A stretch of 64,000 bases of DNA, taken from assembly GCF_000165425.1 (NCBI RefSeq), contig NW_001799011.1, positions 559,933 to 623,932 of the forward strand, written 5' to 3'. Shown here piece by piece: positions 24,701 through 37,600 of the stretch; position 1 is the first letter of the stretch; every line of letters begins with the position of its first letter. The DNA comes from Paramecium tetraurelia. Lineage: Eukaryota; Ciliophora; Oligohymenophorea; Peniculida; Parameciidae. Below the pieces are notes generated by a model that was not told the origin of the DNA, searched no databases, and saw nothing but the letters and a program-made list of their open reading frames with translations. The position numbers were made by a program, and so were the translations under genes.

Positions 24701-25914
24701 ATTATGTTTACTAATTTAGTTACTACAATTTATCTTTCACAAGAAAAGCTAATATCCAAAATTATGCTTGATCTCTCGATTATGTTACATGGATGATGAA
24801 ATGGATGAGGCTGTTTATAAATTAATTGTTGAATCAATCAAGTATTTCCATACTAAGTAAGTAATTAATTTATTTAGAGAAATACAATTGAATAAACCTG
24901 AGATAAATTTAACACACGAATAACTCATTGAATATTGCAATGAGTTTCTGCAATAGCTACTAGGTTCACAATACATTACTTAACTGTTACAACAACTTAA
25001 GTAAAATACTAATAAGTGTAATTGTAATTGAATTTTTAAGATATCATATTTGAAAATATAATGATTTAAGTGATGAACCTGTATTTTTAAAAAAAAAGAC
25101 AGTGCCAAGACATTTTGAAATTAATTTTTCAGGCAGCAGATTTAGATGGTAATAACTTGATTGAATTCTCAGAAGTATTACTTTGTCTTATATTATTTAG
25201 TTCAAAAACTTATACAAAGCAATACATCCTAATATATATGATAAAAATGTGGCTTTGGAGTAATTCATAAGTTATGCTGACTATATAGAGGAGCTGTCCA
25301 AAAATAAAATGATCACGCTTCCAAGATTTGCTGAAATGGCCATTGAATTAAATTTGTTTTCTAAGGAATAAATAAATTAATACAGCAAAGGATTCGAATC
25401 GTTATTATAAGAATGGGAGGATCAAAAAAACTGCATTAAGTTTAGATATTTGAAGGCTGAAAAGTTTCCGAAAGTTAAATTCACTTTTAATTTGTTAACC
25501 GACTAAATCAACCTATTAAAAAATAAGAAATAAACGACGCATGATCCTTAAAGTACATTATTAACCTATATAAGCACTATGGGTGAGTTACAAATTATTG
25601 TAAGAGAAATCTCAAAGGGTAGTTTTAAAGTATTAGTTATACATATTTTAGCCATGAAATCAGGGAATGCTTCTTTGATTTAGTGCCTCATGAGTTATGG
25701 ATAATATAATAAGGATACAGAGCAATAGAAGAATTATGCATATGAAGTGAATTAGATATTATATTTATAAGATATCTTTATGTCTAAATACACACTATTA
25801 ATTGATTTAAATAAAATGTATTATTATATAAAATAAAAAATCATGCAGAATTTAGTTTGGTAATTTAAAATTGAAATTTAATTATTTAATCCAATAATAA
25901 TAATATTTCAATGA
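21765..25914 (+). CDS. AXDND1-like axonemal dynein light chain domain protein with EF-hand
   Basis: A long helical protein of about 1,350 residues. Residues near 225-255 (ELARQVSFECKERGTLLLII) carry the signature of the axonemal dynein light chain family (p28/AXDND1: RQV..CxERGxLL). It continues as coiled coil with Gln/Glu/Asn-rich stretches to about 24.3 kb, then a globular C-terminal part. Near 25130-25175 AADLDGNNLIEFSEV is a canonical EF-hand loop with D, D, N and terminal E. A 28-nt intron at about 24690 and others keep the frame. Length and layout fit AXDND1-like proteins rather than the 28-kDa light chain. Probable axoneme component, possibly calcium-responsive. Confidence 0.68.
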
Positions 25915-26257
25915 TCTTGTCAAATTGTATTAAGATACTTGATAATAACAAACCTCTTTTGATATGTTAATAAAAATAAAATGTAATTAATATTATAATG
26001 CCTTTTTGAAAATTATTGAGATCATAAGTAATAAATCACTTATTTAGAATAAATCATATGGAGTTTCTCATCTCGGATTCAAAGTGGATGTACAAAAGTG
26101 ATTTTTTTTGACGATAATCATGGTATATTAATGGATTTATGACTTACAGAGGAGTTTAATCTGGGAAGAAATTAATTAAAAAGTATTTAAATTAGAAGCA
26201 GATTTAACATGACTAACAATATTTATGTATTTAAATTTCACTATTGTTTGAATAATA
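25915..26257 (+). pseudogene. Decayed 5' extension of the downstream membrane-protein gene
   Basis: Translated in the frame of the next gene, the stretch from 26100 reads IIMVYQWIYDLQRSLIWEEI then KVFKLEADLT, two TGA codons at places where Trp would fit a membrane helix, and joins straight onto MFLFIVGYN. Just upstream, another frame reads EFLISDSKWMYKSDFF and meets it at a run of eight T. The continuity of membrane-like residues suggests former coding sequence. No short intron removes the TGAs. Confidence 0.4.
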
Positions 26258-29200
26258 ATGTTTTTATTTATTGTTGGATATAATATTAAAAATGCTATAG
26301 GGATTTTGCTTTGTTTCAATGTATTAGCCAAGCTTTACTTTAAACATAAAGATATAAAGATTAGTATTGCTAATATATTATTGCCAAACACTAACTTTAG
26401 CTTTTCCATTGGATGGTTGGAATTTATGGACTTATAAGGATGGAGCTTTTAGGATGACCAAAAATTTATTAAACATGTTCTTAATTTTTCCATATGTCAA
26501 TGAGGTTAAATCATCAACATTAATCTATGTTTTGACACTACTATTCTCTTTATTTAACATTTTCATGCTGTTAACAATATTTTTGATTGCCAAATTTAAA
26601 AATAAACTTTCATTTATGCTAACTTTCACATATTGGTATTTAGTTATTGTACCTAAACTGTTTTTTATGCCTCAGTTGTTCATATTTATAGGATCTCTAT
26701 CCTTTAGTTAAAGAGCTCTATTGTATTCAGAATTTTAATTTCATGCATTTTTGCCTATAAGTGGAGTAGGATTATTAATTGTGTCTTTCTTTTGTTTTTT
26801 TAGTAGCTACTTTATTCGAAGCACCAAATTGCAACAAGATAATGGATTAATATAAAAATTTAGTATGCTCTTATTTATTGAATAATGTCTCAACGTCATT
26901 ATTACTTGTTTGTATTTTCAAAATAGAAGCGCGTTCAATAATGTGGTACAATTATTAATGATGCATCTCTATTACTTATCCTAATTCATCAACGCATTTT
27001 ATGTGGGAACCTTCCCTCCCCACTTATCCAAATTCTGTCTAATATTGATTTCCTCGTGCCAAAGCCTTCTCATAGTTATAACAATAAATTTAGCATCATC
27101 AAACAATCTGATATCAGAAGAACAAATATTAATAATGTGGTTGATTTTTATGACTTTTTCGGTTTCAATAAGCACAATATTAAATGACAGGAAATAAATT
27201 AAACTGCTTTTCAAACAAACAAATGTCTTTGAACTATAGGAGTTTGTCCAATACGTTTATTATATGATGCCAGAATTAACAAATAAAGATTTCAAAATTT
27301 AGAATCGATTTATTTATTGTATTTTTATTCAAAACCATGAAAAATAATGCCTAAACTGTTAAAAGATTAGATAAAGCAAGAATAAGGTTGCTTCTAAATT
27401 TGTATTTACTAATGTACTGTATTGCATAATAAAGGAACATCTTGGAGTTTTAAAAATGGTCTCTAGGTCTGAGTATGAATAATTTGAGATATACTATGCA
27501 GATTTTTTAAATAAAATCAAAAAACAACCTCTATTGTCATTTGTCGAATTGAAAGTCTACTAATTACAAAATTCAAAGCCATCGTTTTATTTTAAAAATA
27601 CAATTTCTTACTTTTTTGAGGAGCTTAAAAAAATCATTCTTGACACAAGAGTGTAATTTCATTCAAATCATCATAATTTTGAAGAAAACTCCCTTGAAAT
27701 TAAGGATATCATATAGGCGTATTCAATAGAAGAATACATGTTACCAAAAATAATTGAACTTATAGATCAGAAAATAAGAATTTGGAATGAATAGATAAAT
27801 GGCTTAGATTCTATTTATGATTTAGAATAATTGATTGTAAATTATTCCAGTAAAATATTAAGTTGTTAAGATTTATTGGAACAAAGGTTGTAATTAGATT
27901 TGCTGAATTTCAATTAAATCTAAAAGGCTAGAAATGTCATCGAATTGAGGGTTGCATCAATATTTCACTTGATAATTCTAAATGATTTCTATAGTTCCCT
28001 TTAATGTGAATAATAAATATCTGAAGTATTGGCAATGGAGAATTCGCTTCCAAATGATGTGATTAGTAACATTGACATCCTATAAGATAACTTATGTTTA
28101 ATAATGGTTAGCATGGTGAAGAACAGAGGATATATCAAGAATACTAAAAAGAATTATATTGCCAATTACTTCGGATTAGATGTTAAAGAAGTAGAAAGCA
28201 TAAATCATATTAATTTATTCATTCCTCAATTTATTGCTGATATCCATGAATAATTTCTATAGTCTTACTTAGAAACAGCATAGTCACCACTATTTAATTA
28301 ATATTAAATTGTATTTAGTAAATTTAAGAATGAATTTGTTTAGCCATAATAATTAAAATTAGAAAATAACTTTGATTTTTACGATGATTACGTTGTCACA
28401 GGATGTTTATCGAAAGTGAAAGAAACATCAGAGTTTGTATTATTCGATGAAAATGGCAAGGTTCTCTCAGTGACTTAAGGATTTTATACAGATATAATTT
28501 AACCAGCATTTCAAGAAGAATTAACTGCTTAAACAATAAATTAGGCTTACATATTCTTATTTTTTATAAATATATTTTCTATTTTAGATTAGTAAAAGGA
28601 TAATATCAATTTATCAGAGTTTCTTTAAGTAGAGCTTATGACCACTATAACCATTTTTGAAGATTTATCCAAAATAATCTAATTCTTTTGTGAAAATAAA
28701 TTATCCAACACAACCTCATTAGCATATTCATTAAGAAAGAGTATGTAAAAAACTGCGCTTATGTCATAGACTAAGACATACACAACTAAGAAATAAAGAG
28801 AAAATATTTAAACCGGAAGGTATTATGTAAACAATAGTGTGAAAATATCTGATGATATCTAATTATTTTGTTCCTAGTTTAGAACTTAGGTGTCAGAACT
28901 TCTGCAATAATTTAATGTATATTCTAAACATATTTAGAAATTCTCATCTGTTTAGTATCATTCTAAAATATCATTATAATATAGAACTATAGGCAAAAAG
29001 TCAGCCTAGAGATCATATTTTATAATTGAGATTTTAGATTATAGGAAAAAAGTTGCAAATGCAACCTCCTCAGTGATTTCAAAGCAATTTGACAGCATAT
29101 ATAATAATAAGAGTAATCTTAATATAAATGTAATTAGATTTTAGTAGTGTACTAACAGATATTACAACGAGCGAGAGAATAGTCCAAAAGGATGAATATA

Positions 29201-31617
29201 GACCTAATGTAAGATATGTTTTTATTTAGGAAATCATTGGGAATAGTTTTAATCATTTATTGAGTGACAGAGAGTAGTTGTTTGGAGTGCTGAATTAATC
29301 GTTTTAAGAGAGTTAGAGTTTTGGTCCACTCTCTTAAAGAGCAAACTTTATATCTCCTCGATAACATAATTTAGATGATGAATTAAGAAAATTAGAACTT
29401 GAGTTTTAAGACATTAGAGTTAGTTTTAATGGTGGGGCTATGGTACAATAATATGCGGGAGAGGAGAAAGAAGAGGAGGATTACAATAATGAATCCAAAT
29501 CAAATAAACCATAGAAGTCAAGCAGCGAAAAACGTTAAGATAAGAGTTATAAAATGCTGAAATTGTTAACAACCTACAAAGACAAAGGCATTATCAAAGA
29601 GAGGGATGATCATTAATCCTATTCTAGCAAAACCTCAGGAACTTCAAAAACATAGTACATATCCATAATAAAAAACTTTCAACACTCTAAAATTATGATC
29701 ACCAGTCTAAAAATCATTTTAACTTTGACATTAATACTATTCCTTTGTGCCTTGTCGACCATTGTCATCAATACTTAAGTCATAAAATAACAAATCTCAG
29801 AGATCGTAGATAGTAGTTATTCACTCAATGCTCCACTATTTTTCAATAGGTATTTCTTTTAAAGTTATGCTTTATCATGGACCTTACTTATGAATGGACT
29901 TAAAATTGTAAAGCATAGTGATTTTCTAATTAATCAAACTTTCTCAACTCTTAAGCATTAGGGAAATGAAACATTCGAAAATCTGGGCGTTATGTACCCC
30001 AAATTCATTGAGATTGAAAATATGGGATTATTAAATAACATCAGCATTTAGCTGCTCGGTTTTCCAAGAAAAACTGTCTCTTACACAGAATTTATTAACA
30101 GCATATAAAACACGCTTTAATACTTTTTTTAGATCAAATATTTTTCAGATGAAGCCACTGATTAAGTCTTAGATATAGATTATATTAATTCTGTTATCAC
30201 ACTTAGATATAATTTAAAATATGTATTCGATATGAATAAGGAATTAATTCAATCATTGGATCTTATGAGTTAGAACATTATTAAAGATGGAGGAAAAGAA
30301 TTGTAATCACTAACAATAGCAGAAATATGTTTTATCTTTTTTATCCACTTTGTGTCATTGTTTTTTTGGAATAAGACTGAGAGTTAGAAACAATAAATTC
30401 TATTAATAAATGGAAGGCTTTAAGAGAATTCCGTAAATGATCTGATCTATAGGCATCTAAATATCAAATCCATATTGTAATCAACAGATTTAAAAAAGAA
30501 TAATTGGAAAAAATAACAAGTTTGCTTGATATTTTAGTAAACTATGGATAATTAAGAAGCCAAATAATAGTATTTAGATTAAAGATACAATTAGCTTAAT
30601 AAGACTAAAAATGACTAAAATAAAAAAAAAGGATAAGTTGGTATGCTCAATTCCAGATTAAGAGACACATCTTATTCCATTAAGAAATATATTTGTTATA
30701 ATTTGGTAGTTTTCCTGATAATAGCTAGTTTCTTATTAGGAGGCTATTTCTATTAAAGTTCATTAATGAATAATCTTATTCCTTAATAAAAATTAACTTT
30801 AAACTTTGTTAGATTTTCATCTTACCTTGACACTCTAATAACAACTGGTTTGGTCCTTAAAACTTAACCTTAAGTGTATCCTGGACTTATTGCACATAAA
30901 TTTTATACTCAAGCTCAGTTTAATAGATATAGGGATCCATTAAAATAATTGTTTCACATGTTTTTGGATGTTTATGAGACTTACGATTAAAACTTAACAG
31001 AAATCTATGAAGGTATTTTATTTTCAAAAGACATTGATGATACAAAGAAAGAACTATTATTAGGATTGTATGAAAGTGATATTTGCTAAATGATAACCGA
31101 GAAAATTCCATTTTGTTAATATGAATAATTAGGAGAGTTGAATTTTATTTAAAAATATTCTTAATATTCTTATTAAGACAATAATCGTGATTACCTTGAA
31201 AATGGTCTTGTGGGGATTACAAGTAGCATTAGTTATTTTATGAAAACAAATTATGATTATGAAATCGCTACCATTGAATATGCCACAGATATGAACGAAC
31301 TTAGTGACTTATACAAAACAAAGGAATTTACGAATATAATCTTAGAGCATTACAGTTCAACGAAAGAGACTACATAATAGATGCTAGAAATCATACTGTC
31401 TTCAAATGAAATAATATTGGATGAGTACTTGAAACTTATTACTATTTATTATGGATTGATAGGATCGGCATTATTAGTTCTATTCGCCTTTTTTTATTAT
31501 CGATTATTGGATCTAACAGATGATAATTTTATCCATTTAAGATTAGGATTGACCTTGGTTCCTATTGAAGTGATTACAGATCAATACAACATCTAATTGA
31601 TAAAATAATTAAATTGA
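26258..31617 (+). CDS. Large multi-span membrane protein with PAS-like domain (ciliate TmcB-like)
   Basis: About 1,750 residues. N-terminal third has about eight hydrophobic spans (SSTLIYVLTLLFSLFNIFML; LFIFIGSLSF). A cytosolic middle holds a PAS-like segment near 28.1-28.3 kb (NYFGLDVKEVESINHINLFI, PQFIADIHEQFL), a pattern shared by ciliate PAS/TmcB-like proteins. A charged linker follows, then two further span-loop-span modules (IILTLTLILFLCALSTIVI; LVVFLIIASFLLGGYF; LIGSALLVLFAFFYYRLL). Short introns, e.g. 25 nt at about 29120, keep the frame. Start at 26258 is the first ATG after an in-frame TGA; the true N-terminus may be lost. Likely a sensor or transporter-like surface protein; ligand unknown. 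Confidence 0.65.
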
Positions 31618-31694
31618 TTATGACATTTTTAATAATAAATCATTCTTGATTGCGTTGGTTCAAATTAATTTCTTCCGATTACAAACCATCTTAT

Positions 31695-34600
31695 TCAGGA
31701 TATATTTTTTGATAATTTGGTGAATCTTGTTAGTTGATTGTTTTTTCTAATAGAATATTATAAATTTATACATTGTTTTATTTCTTCAGGGACAAAGAAG
31801 GGCATTAAGACTGGTTATTCACTATTCTCATTAACAAATAAAGGTGCTTATGGATCTTTCCTTTTCCTTTATATTCCTCTTCTAGTTTAATATCTCAAAG
31901 TAGCCCATAGCTTTTTCACCTTCTCATTCATTTTTGCTTAATTATACAGCATTTTTCTACTCCAAGGATACTTCTCTTAAATTTCTGGATGGTGTATTCT
32001 TAATTCATCCCTAATTTTATCGAGTTGAGGTTAGAATTTAATCAGATATCCTTCGAATAAATAATAGACCATTAGAAGGATGAAAGCAAAATTAATAGCA
32101 CCAACAATGACGATCATAATGATTTCTAAGTATACAAGATCTTCTTTAATTGCAGAGTAAATCAAAACCCCCAAACATAGAGAAGCTGCACAAATGGCAG
32201 TCGATAATCTATCGATGAAATTGAGTCTTTTGCTTGAATAAGGTTGGAATCTGATTGTGAATCCCCCATAAAAGAATACAATTAAGAATATAATTAACCC
32301 CTTAACAACAACTCTATCTTCATAAAATGTTAGGAAAATAATTATAAGTTCTTTTTCAAAAATTTTCACAAATTCCCAGAGATAACCCTCCTTGGTGTAT
32401 TCATTATAGAAATAACCTAGTTTTTTTCTACTTTCAAAGTCATCCAATTTGTTTCTCAATTTGTACACTAAATACATGAAGATGCAAGGAAATAGGAATG
32501 CCCAACAGATAAGCATTGGAGCAACAAATCCCGCCAGCCAGATATAATGAGTGTCAGTGTCATATTAATATAATACATCCGCTTAGACCCATCCAATTCC
32601 TCCTATTTCTCTGGAGGAAGCCAATGCAATGAAACCTCCAACTAAGGTAGGTTGTAGATATAAAAACATATAGATGAATGCAGTATATATGATACCTTCC
32701 TTGAAATCGACCTATTTTAGTAGAACTGCCAAAAAGTACCCAAAAAGAAAAACAGCTAAGTAGATGATAGGCATGAGTAATGCCCAAATTAGTCTGAAAT
32801 ATAGTATATCAATGCTAGTCATATCGACTAAAAAGCAGTCAAGAGAGTAGGCCATAGATTGAGTTGGATTTCCCATAACTTAAGTGGCATTGGTGATTCC
32901 TTCGCTTAAGTTTATTTGGAATGTTGAAATAGCAGAGAGAATTTGGAAATAGTTTGTAAACAATTTAATAAGAATGGCTAGATTACTTTGGGAGGGAGAT
33001 ACCAAAATACCCATAGCAATTCTGTTCTAAGTTTTAACAAAGTCTTCAAGCATTTAGTAGTTCCCTTTTACAGATAAAATCATTGAAAAGAGAGTGACAA
33101 AGGACAAGGCCGTAATTACTACAGCATTTACAGCATATGTGTTAGCACAAGGACCACATTTGTATTTGGCTGAAGTGGAATAGGATTCATCTCTCACTCC
33201 ATAAATGTCACAAGATTCACACAACGCTCCCATATGACCAGTATAGCATGAGGGGCTACCAGGTGTCCAACCTCCATTACAATTTAATGGGAGATTCAAA
33301 CAATATGTAATTATTTCACTGTCAAATTCTGGTCTCCAATATCCTTCCTTTAGTTTAATACCTACTGGACTCACATCATCCATAGTAGAACTGTCCATAG
33401 CTTAACACTAAGTTTGCTTTTCACTGACTGAATAAGTCTTATCGGCCTTTGTACATGCTTTGCATTGTTATAAAGAGTAGGCTTCTCCTAGTTGACAAGG
33501 CAGTGTTTTGACATTAACATAAAGAGCATAGTTTTGATTGTACGATTAAATCTTGAATGGGGATACGGTTTGATAAACTGGAATTTTAATTGGTGTACAC
33601 ACAACTAAGTAAATAGAAATGAATAAATTTACATCTTAATTATAAATATAGGTTATCCTCTAAATAGGGGTCAAAAGTAACAACCAAAGCATCCAGATCA
33701 AAAGCTCCAGCTGTTTAGTCATAATAGAACACTTAAGTATTGGTAAAGTTCGATAAAAATTCTTTGCTTGTATTATAATTATTAGTGTCCATAATTCTAC
33801 CTGTTAACGTACATGATTCTGTGGAGTTGATGTTGGACATAGGTTATTTAAATCTATCCAAATTGATTATTCTGAATTTCCAATCATATGGCACTTATTC
33901 ATCAGTGTCAGAGTAGTAATATTTATATGAGTCAATAGCCTAACCTGATGGCAGTAATAAATAAGTAGTAGTGTTCTTATAATTGTACAGTTCATATGGA
34001 TCCAAAGAGATGATGTCAATGATTGTGCTTTTAGAACTGTCAATATACCCATCGCCATTCACATCACCATCATACTCCTCAAAAGTAATAGTTTTCATGA
34101 GCTCATTATTCTTCATTGATAAGGTTAGACTTTAAGGATATTCTTCCAGATTGTCTCCCCTTAATTGTCCTTAATTGTTCTGAAAGAATACCTCAATTGA
34201 AGATACATTTCCAATTGAACCTCCTGAAATAAACATACCTCCTGCCAATTAAGCAACATTTCCTTCAACCGTATTATCAGCAATATTTAATAATGTGGAA
34301 TCGGTTTTATAAACCACACTCTTATAATAGAGGGCTCCTCCCATCAGACTGGCATAATTATCAGTGAATTCCGAACGGATTATCAAAGAATCCAAACCGA
34401 TTATGGCGATTCCTCCACCCACTTTAGCTGAGTTGCCGATAAATTTAGATTTTGATATGATGACCACATTTTTTTATTGGGCCAAATCTTCTACAACGCC
34501 TAACATTCTTCTAGAATTGGATAGTTCATAATCAGTTAATGGAATTGATTATTCAGCATCATTAAGGACATCGTCATAAGTTAGCACTAGACAGCCATAA

Positions 34601-37600
34601 TAACCAGCAATGTTAGAGAGACAGAAAAAATCTTTGAGTTCAATCACAGGATATGTTTCCTAATGAACCTATAAGATTTAAACTAATCCATTCACACATC
34701 TTAGACATTTATTATTTTAAATTAGGATTTATTCAATGGTTAAATATTATTTGGATGTAACTGAGCTCAATTTAAATAACCCTGTTGGGATTTTTTAAAA
34801 TTGCTCAACATATCCCTATAAGATTGTAGATAGATAGCAACCAATAAATACAGAGTTTTCATCAATCGAAAAAGTAGTAAAAATTGGAAAAATTAAATTT
34901 AATTCGATATTGTCCAATATTTTATGTATGACTTCTTAGTTATAATTAGCTTTAATTACTTAATACTTCATTAAGTCAGTTAATGAAGTATATAAATCAT
35001 CCAAAGACTGGAAATAAATTGGATAATTCCCATCGTCACCAACTTAGTTTATGATGATGGCCAAACCATCAGATTTAAAATTAGAATCTAGATCCTCCAC
35101 AGCTAAGCAAGTTTATTCAGATAAAACATTCTTAGAAACATAACTCACATAGTAACTATCGAGATTTCCACAACTAGTAGATGAAGGTGGATCATATTGA
35201 TAATGATCTATAATCTTTGTGGATGTTAAAGTTATTACTCCTGAAATTTCATATAAAGTAATGGCAAGTATGCTGTTTATAAAGATGGTATTATTTGAAA
35301 CTGTTACATCATTGATTTCCACTTCAACCATCTCTTCCAAAATCATCACAGAAACAAATTGAAATTCCTTAAACGTCGTAGAAGTTAGAGTAAATCTACC
35401 GTAACTCTAATAAAAAACAGAGGATCTGGTAAACATATATTCAGTATCTATTGTAGATATATCCGGAATATTTCTTAAGAAATTTACCATATTATTCTAA
35501 GAAAACGATGATTAAGTTATAGAGAGACTGGGCAGCATTGGAGAGGAAGTCGAAAATGGTATATAGATGGCGGAAGTTTTAAGGCCCATGCAATTAGTAA
35601 ATTTGGAATCGCTGATGGCAACTGATGATTGCTGGGTTGAAGGACTTACATATATACAGCCACCATCTAATCTAGTCACACATTCTGACATTATGACTCT
35701 TTCAATGTTTAATTGTAATTTTGAGTTTGAGGAGTCCACATACAAGCAACCTCCATTTGAAGAGTATTAATTCAATAAGCTATTATACTGTCTTGTAATT
35801 TGTGTATTAATTATATTGATGAAGCCACTATCGATTGTCTCTACGACTAAGCCTGAACCTCTAATTGCTTAGCCCTTATCGAAGATCGAATTCTCAATGT
35901 TAGTGAAGGCTGATTTAATGAAAATGTTTCCTCCTTAACTGTAGATTGGGAAGAATTACTCTAGAGTTATGATGATCAATTTCTCATCTTTTTACCCAGA
36001 AGTAGAATTTACTATTTATTATTCTTCCAATCTATATATCCAATCTTTTTGTCTAATATTTGTATTTGTAAATTAGCAATTCAATATCTCAAGGGAGTAG
36101 GTTACAACATAAATTACACTATTGTGAACTCTAGTGGCCCTGTTGTTGTCAAAAATAGTATTTTTCAAAACAAGATAGGATAGAGGAGCTTAAATTATGA
36201 AAACTGGAGAGGATGGGTTCAATTAATCACTAACTAAGGAGTGCAAATGATTTTGTGAGAATTCGCAATCTTGTATCAGGATATCCTAATCTTAATTGGA
36301 TTGAATATAAATCGAACCGATAGCCGTTCCTGATTCTGTAATCACCAAAGAATTTCCTATAACTTTGATATTTTTTAGGATGATTAATTCTCTGGTGGTA
36401 TTATCATAAAATTAACCGTAATCTTATATTACTGTATCGCTGGTTGTGTTGTATTGTTCAACATCCCAAGAGTTTAATTGGATAAAGTTTGTATCTATCG
36501 ACAATAATCTTCTAATCACTACATTTTCAATCTTGACTCCAATTTCAAAATCTGAAATGTAGAGGAAATGCTCATTGTAACTCTTAAATTCAGTTTTTCT
36601 ATCTGCACAATCCTTACTGGTGGGTATCTTATTGTTTGAAGGATTCAATTATGAATCGATATATTAGCTTTGAGTCCAATCATATAATCCATCAACCAAT
36701 TGAAATGATTGTATGTTATTAGCTGCTAATTAGGTTATTCCAAGATTGTTTAGCGATTAGAAATTAGAAATTACAATTTTTTAAACAGAAGTAAAAAATA
36801 TTAAAGCTGAAAATACTGAATTGGATTCCTTGTCAGTTAATTTCATTGAGTTTGTTTATTCAATGTAAAAATCTACCAGAGATACATTCGTATTATATTG
36901 ATAATTATTAATTGGAGTTGAGATTTTAATAAAACAGATAGGAGTCAAACATAAGGATTAAACTATTTTAACATTGCTAAATGAATAGAAATGCAAGGCG
37001 TTAGATGCCTATAAATCGTCTATTACCTTATAACTATTCTAAAAGAGTCGACCCTCCGTATAAAAGGTCGAGTTTAATGAATAGACGTTTTTCAAAAAAA
37101 ATGAATTAGATTAGACTAGCTTTGAACCCTCAGTGAAATTACATCTAATGATATCTACATTGTTCAACATAGTTTTGTTCTAAGATTTCAAATTTATAAA
37201 CCAACTATTCGTAAATACAGTAAATTTGAAAACCACTTTCCCAAAATTAATTAAACCGCTATTAATTGCTGAACCCTCTGGCTCACCAAAAATAACAACA
37301 TTGGTTAATTTGCATTTATGGAAAGTCATTCCTTAAGATCCAATGCCTTGTATAATAGATTTCACATTAGTATTGATTGTGGGTGAAAAGAGGACAGCAT
37401 CTTTAAAAATGCATTAATAAAATGTGACATCATCAAACATGTAGGATACAGTGTCAATATTTTCTAAGGGATAAGGAAGTGAGAAAACATCATCTGATTT
37501 AAAACCACTAAATACAACCTTTTTCCAATTAAGAATATCAACGTTTTCTGCCAAAAATACCATTTTTGTACCATCATACTCTTTTGTTATTTTAAAGTTC

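Noticed and set aside
30660-30720. Apparent frameshift in the large membrane-protein gene
   Set aside because: Came from my misreading of the frame; the frame LNSRLRDTSYSIKKYICYNL is continuous with the upstream exon.
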